A DNA stretch of 12,616 nucleotides from Amylibacter sp. (GTDB lineage: Bacteria > Pseudomonadota > Alphaproteobacteria > Rhodobacterales > Rhodobacteraceae): the NCBI GenBank assembly GCA_027083485.1, contig JALWOO010000742.1, positions 1 through 12,616 on the forward strand. The letters run 5' to 3'. Positions 5,837-12,616 of the stretch are shown in pieces. The notes beneath the pieces are model-generated. The model was not told the origin of the DNA, ran no database searches, and saw only the letters and a list, made by a program, of their open reading frames with translations. Position numbers and translations under genes: made by a program. Within the stretch, counting starts at the first letter, position 1; every line of letters starts with the position of its first letter.

Positions 5837-6531
5837 TGGCTAAAGTTGGTAAAAGATATAAAGCGGCCAAAGAGGCTGTTACCGGCAAAGAAAACCTGTC
5901 GGTTGAAGAAGCTGTTGCACTGGTAAAATCCACCGCAACTGCGAAATTTGACGAAACTGTCGATATTGCTGTGTGTCTGGGTGTTGATCCTCGTCACGCC
6001 GACCAGATGGTTCGCGGTGTTGTTTCCCTGCCGAACGGCACAGGCAAAACCGTTCGCGTGGCTGTTTTTGCACGTGACGCCAAAGCCGACGAGGCGACTG
6101 CTGCCGGTGCCGACATTGTTGGTGCAGAAGATCTGATGGAATCCATCCAGAACGGCAACCTTGATTTTGACCGTTGCATTGCAACCCCTGACATGATGCC
6201 GATCGTTGGTCGTCTGGGCAAAATCCTTGGCCCACGCAATCTGATGCCAAACCCGCGCGTTGGCACGGTAACCATGGATGTCAAATCCGCTGTTGAAGCT
6301 GCCAAAGGCGGCGAAGTGCAGTTCAAAGCCGAAAAAGCTGGTGTTGTGCATGCGGGCGTTGGCAAAGCATCCTTTGACGAAGCCAAGCTGGTCGAGAACG
6401 TAAAAGCCTTCCTCGGTGCCGTTCAAAAAGCCAAGCCGTCGGGTGCCAAAGGTGCCTACATGCAAAAGATCGCTCTCAGCTCCACTATGGGTCCGGGCGT
6501 GACAATTGATGTTGCTGGCGACATTAGCTAA
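5836..6531 (+). CDS. rplA: 50S ribosomal protein L1
   Basis: This 231-residue protein has the usual L1 length. L1 forms the mobile stalk near the E site and helps release deacylated tRNA. It is also the translational repressor of the L11-L1 operon in the bacteria where this was studied. The family signature is clear from T117 onward: [19 protein letters not shown], then [11 protein letters not shown]. The end [12 protein letters not shown] is typical. The ATG at 5836 shares its A with the rplK stop (TAATG), so translation is expected to depend on ribosomes finishing rplK. Two GNRA-loop hairpins follow the stop before the L10-type leader. Confidence 0.98.
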   Translation: MAKVGKRYKAAKEAVTGKENLSVEEAVALVKSTATAKFDETVDIAVCLGVDPRHADQMVRGVVSLPNGTGKTVRVAVFARDAKADEATAAGADIVGAEDLMESIQNGNLDFDRCIATPDMMPIVGRLGKILGPRNLMPNPRVGTVTMDVKSAVEAAKGGEVQFKAEKAGVVHAGVGKASFDEAKLVENVKAFLGAVQKAKPSGAKGAYMQKIALSSTMGPGVTIDVAGDIS

Positions 6532-6540
6532 AGAATTTGA

Positions 6541-6585
6541 TCGGTCCCGAAAGGGGCCGGTTAATGCGGGCGGTGCAAGCCGCCC
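6541..6585 (+). promoter_or_regulatory. Two tandem GNRA-tetraloop hairpins after rplA
   Basis: Hairpin 1 pairs 6543-6548 with 6553-6558 around GAAA (one G-T pair). Hairpin 2 pairs GGGCGG (6568-6573) with CCGCCC (6580-6585), with an inner GCAA loop. Neither has a T tract, so they are more likely to stabilise or process the mRNA end, or to attenuate, than to act as full terminators. Confidence 0.5.
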
Positions 6586-6589
6586 ACAC

Positions 6590-6772
6590 TGTCCAAGATA
6601 GCGGGTGCCGCAAGGCTTAATTACCTGCTTGAGACGGGGAACGAACAATAGCAACGGGGCAACCGCCCTTGAGCGATTTGCGAGGGAACCGTAGTTAAGG
6701 ACCCTAGATGCCGGTAGTGTAAACATGCCGGTAAATTCGAGCCGGAGGGCGTGAGCCTTCCATAAACTGGAG
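6590..6772 (+). promoter_or_regulatory. Ribosomal protein L10 leader upstream of rplJ
   Basis: This is a ~180-base untranslated stretch ending at the rplJ ribosome site. One long arm pairs 6600-6606 with 6623-6629, leaves TTAATT (6617-6622) unpaired on one side, and is capped by a GCC-GCAA-GGC hairpin (6607-6616). The last hairpin pairs 6744-6750 with 6755-6761 around GTGA, directly before GGAG (6769-6772). The nine-base word ATGCCGGTA occurs twice (6708-6716 and 6725-6733). In many bacteria the L10-L7/L12 complex binds such a leader and represses rplJL. I assign it by position and structure, without a model search. Confidence 0.6.
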
Positions 6773-6779
6773 CAATACT

Positions 6780-7298
6780 GTGGATAGAGCCCAAAAAGAA
6801 GCAGTGGTCAAGGAACTTGGCCAGATCTTCACGGACTCTGGTGTAGTGGTCGTAAGCCATTACGTCGGTCTGACAGTTGCAGAGATGCAGGATTACCGGG
6901 CGCGCTTGCGCGACATCGGTGGATCCGTACGCGTTGCCAAAAACAAGCTCGCCAAAATCGCTCTTGAGGGCACCCCATGCGCAGGCATCGCCGATCTTTT
7001 GACCGGCATGACTGTTTTTGCATATTCCGAAGATCCGGTTTCCGCGGCGAAAGCCACTGAAGCCTTTGCCAAGGATAACAAAAAGCTTGTTATTCTCGGT
7101 GGTTCTATGGGTGAAAACCTTCTTGACCCAGCTGGTGTTAAAGCCGTTGCTGCCATGCCGTCACGCGAGGAGCTTATTGCTTCTATCGTTGGCTGTATTG
7201 GGGCTCCTGCTTCCAACATTGCTGGCGCAATTGGCGCGCCTGCCTCTAACATTGCCGGAATTCTTTCGACAATCGAAGACAAGGCAGAGGCTGCGTAA
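6780..7298 (+). CDS. rplJ: 50S ribosomal protein L10
   Basis: This 172-residue protein is of normal length for the group. L10 anchors the L7/L12 dimers to the ribosome base next to L11, and with L7/L12 it represses its own mRNA. Typical parts are the start [16 protein letters not shown], the rRNA-binding block [15 protein letters not shown] near residues 48-62, and [17 protein letters not shown] before a C-terminal helix that would bind L7/L12 N-terminal domains. The start is a GTG at 6780, supported by GGAG at 6769-6772 and by the family N-terminus. Residues 140-149 and 151-160 are the same ten-residue motif in tandem. rplL follows after 80 bases with no clear hairpin between. Confidence 0.97.
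   Translation: MDRAQKEAVVKELGQIFTDSGVVVVSHYVGLTVAEMQDYRARLRDIGGSVRVAKNKLAKIALEGTPCAGIADLLTGMTVFAYSEDPVSAAKATEAFAKDNKKLVILGGSMGENLLDPAGVKAVAAMPSREELIASIVGCIGAPASNIAGAIGAPASNIAGILSTIEDKAEAA
7197..7259 (+). repeat. In-frame tandem repeat in rplJ ([10 protein letters not shown] twice)
   Basis: Two 30-base units (7197-7226 and 7230-7259), separated by one Ala codon, both encode [10 protein letters not shown]. They differ at several third codon positions, so the duplication is old and kept at protein level. I recall the same doubling in other Rhodobacterales L10 proteins. Confidence 0.9.
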
Positions 7299-7378
7299 CT
7301 GAACTGCAAATGTACGACTGATGTATGGGTTGTGAATACCGCATCGGACAACAGAACTAACTAAACGGAATATATCAA

Positions 7379-7756
7379 ATGGCTGATATCAAAGCACTCG
7401 CTGAAAGCATCGTAGGTCTGACCCTGCTGGAAGCACAAGAACTGAAAACCTTTCTGAAAGACGAGTATGGCATCGAGCCAGCTGCCGGTGGTGCCGTAGT
7501 GGTTGCCGGTGGTGGTGACGCTGGTGGCGAAGCTGCAGAAGAAAAAGACGAATTCGACGTCATTCTGAAATCTGCTGGTGACAAGAAAATCGGTGTCATC
7601 AAAGAAGTTCGCGCCATCACTGGCCTGGGCCTGAAAGAAGCTAAAGCAATCGTAGACGCTGGTGGCAAAGCCATCAAAGAAGGCGTTGCCAAAGCTGAAG
7701 CCGAAGAAATCAAAGCCAAGCTGGAAGCAGCTGGTGCTGAAGTAGAACTCAAGTAA
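7379..7756 (+). CDS. rplL: 50S ribosomal protein L7/L12
   Basis: This 125-residue protein is of normal length. L7/L12 dimers form the flexible stalk that recruits and stimulates translation GTPases. The N-terminal dimerisation helices (about 1-32: [20 protein letters not shown]) are followed by a Gly/Ala-rich hinge containing [10 protein letters not shown] (about 36-55). The globular C-terminal domain starts at [18 protein letters not shown] and includes the factor-binding helix region [19 protein letters not shown] (7367-7370) lies 8 bases before the ATG. The gene is followed by a ~244-base structured spacer before rpoB. Its codon use is regular, as expected for a very highly expressed gene. 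Confidence 0.98.
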   Translation: MADIKALAESIVGLTLLEAQELKTFLKDEYGIEPAAGGAVVVAGGGDAGGEAAEEKDEFDVILKSAGDKKIGVIKEVRAITGLGLKEAKAIVDAGGKAIKEGVAKAEAEEIKAKLEAAGAEVELK

Positions 7757-7762
7757 TCAACG

Positions 7763-7824
7763 CCGGCTTGCGCCGGTTTGTTACAGTAATACTGGCTGAA
7801 CCCGCAGAATATGTGGGTTCAGCC
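7763..7824 (+). promoter_or_regulatory. Hairpins at the rplL end (attenuator or RNase III site candidates)
   Basis: A short hairpin pairs CCGGC (7763-7767) with GCCGG (7772-7776) and is followed by TTTG. A much stronger one has a perfect 10-bp stem (7794-7803 with 7815-7824), extended by three pairs, one of them G-T, to a 13-bp helix. Neither has a proper T tract. In E. coli the rplL-rpoB spacer holds an attenuator and an RNase III cleavage site; a similar role is inferred here. Confidence 0.6.
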
Positions 7825-7827
7825 GCT

Positions 7828-7965
7828 CGCGTCTTTCCAGATGCCTTTGATGACAGGGTATTTTGAAAGACGCGGGTATTGGTTCGGGTGCCGGGGTATG
7901 GGAACTCTGGCAAGAATGGAACCAAACCCGCGAATGTGGCCAAGGCTGTCCGGTGCCCGACGGAC
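7828..7965 (+). ncRNA. Structured rpoB leader with competing helices
   Basis: Four helices can be drawn by eye. Helix A is 7828-7837 with 7865-7874 (10 bp perfect, with an inner 5-bp stem in its loop). Helix B is 7871-7885 with 7919-7932 (14 bp with one bulged A). Helix C is 7885-7894 with 7950-7959 (10 bp, two G-T). Helix D is 7948-7952 with 7961-7965. A and B share 7871-7874; B and C cross; C and D share 7950-7952. The element ends ~35 bases before the rpoB start. It is probably a cis-acting RNA controlling rpoBC. I recall that structured rpoB leaders, including one from Rhodobacterales, have been proposed computationally; membership is untested. Confidence 0.6.
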
Positions 7966-8000
7966 GGACGCGGTGAACATTATGAAAAGGTAAGACAAGC

Positions 8001-12616
<4,616 letters not shown>

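Noticed and set aside
5641..6726. 361-codon minus-strand open frame opposite rplK-rplA
   Set aside because: It lies almost wholly over two certain ribosomal protein genes. Its length comes from their regular codon use.
7299..7378. Possible regulatory hairpin between rplJ and rplL
   Set aside because: Only short broken pairings (about 4 bp) could be found; they are not better than expected by chance.
7982..7993. Three-codon ORF (MKR-stop) over the rpoB ribosome site as a possible leader peptide
   Set aside because: It has no ribosome site of its own and the AAGG of rpoB makes up its codons. Likely chance.

Overview
The window looks like the chromosome of an alphaproteobacterium of the order Rhodobacterales (Roseobacter-type). 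It carries a DUF2125 gene, a pmbA-type gene and a cysQ-type gene, followed by the secE-nusG-rplK-rplA-rplJ-rplL-rpoB-rpoC cluster. The protein sequences (NusG, L10 with a doubled [10 protein letters not shown] motif, RpoB) are of the Rhodobacterales type. Base composition is moderate in GC. The exception is one visibly AT-richer gene near 3.4-4.1 kb. No species can be named from the sequence alone.

Layout. (1) 1-1250: the C-terminal part of a DUF2125 protein, its own intrinsic terminator, and then a second, diverged copy of only the last ~24 codons of a DUF2125 gene. This looks like a recombination or gene-replacement scar. (2) 1316-3419: a PmbA/TldE-like protein and a CysQ-like phosphatase in a translationally overlapping pair; the phosphatase most likely starts at a TTG. 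(3) 3420-4415: an accessory insert, consisting of an inverted Abi-family (HEPN RNase motif) gene bounded by imperfect direct repeats. It is followed by a strong rightward terminator and a ~200-base leader to secE with a near-perfect palindrome. (4) 4416-12616: the transcription/translation core: secE, nusG, rplK, rplA, rplJ, rplL, rpoB and the start of rpoC, all rightward.

The core cluster contains several structured RNA leaders. An L1-stalk mimic lies before rplK (autoregulation by L1). A ~180-base L10-type leader lies before rplJ (autoregulation by L10-L7/L12). An elaborate rplL-rpoB spacer has helices that cannot all form at once, which suggests attenuation or processing between the ribosomal-protein and polymerase parts.

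The most notable accessory signals are the repeat-bounded HEPN abortive-infection gene placed antisense to read-through from cysQ, the DUF2125 tail remnant, and the competing-helix rpoB leader. No mobile-element enzyme, CRISPR array, rRNA or intact tRNA was seen.
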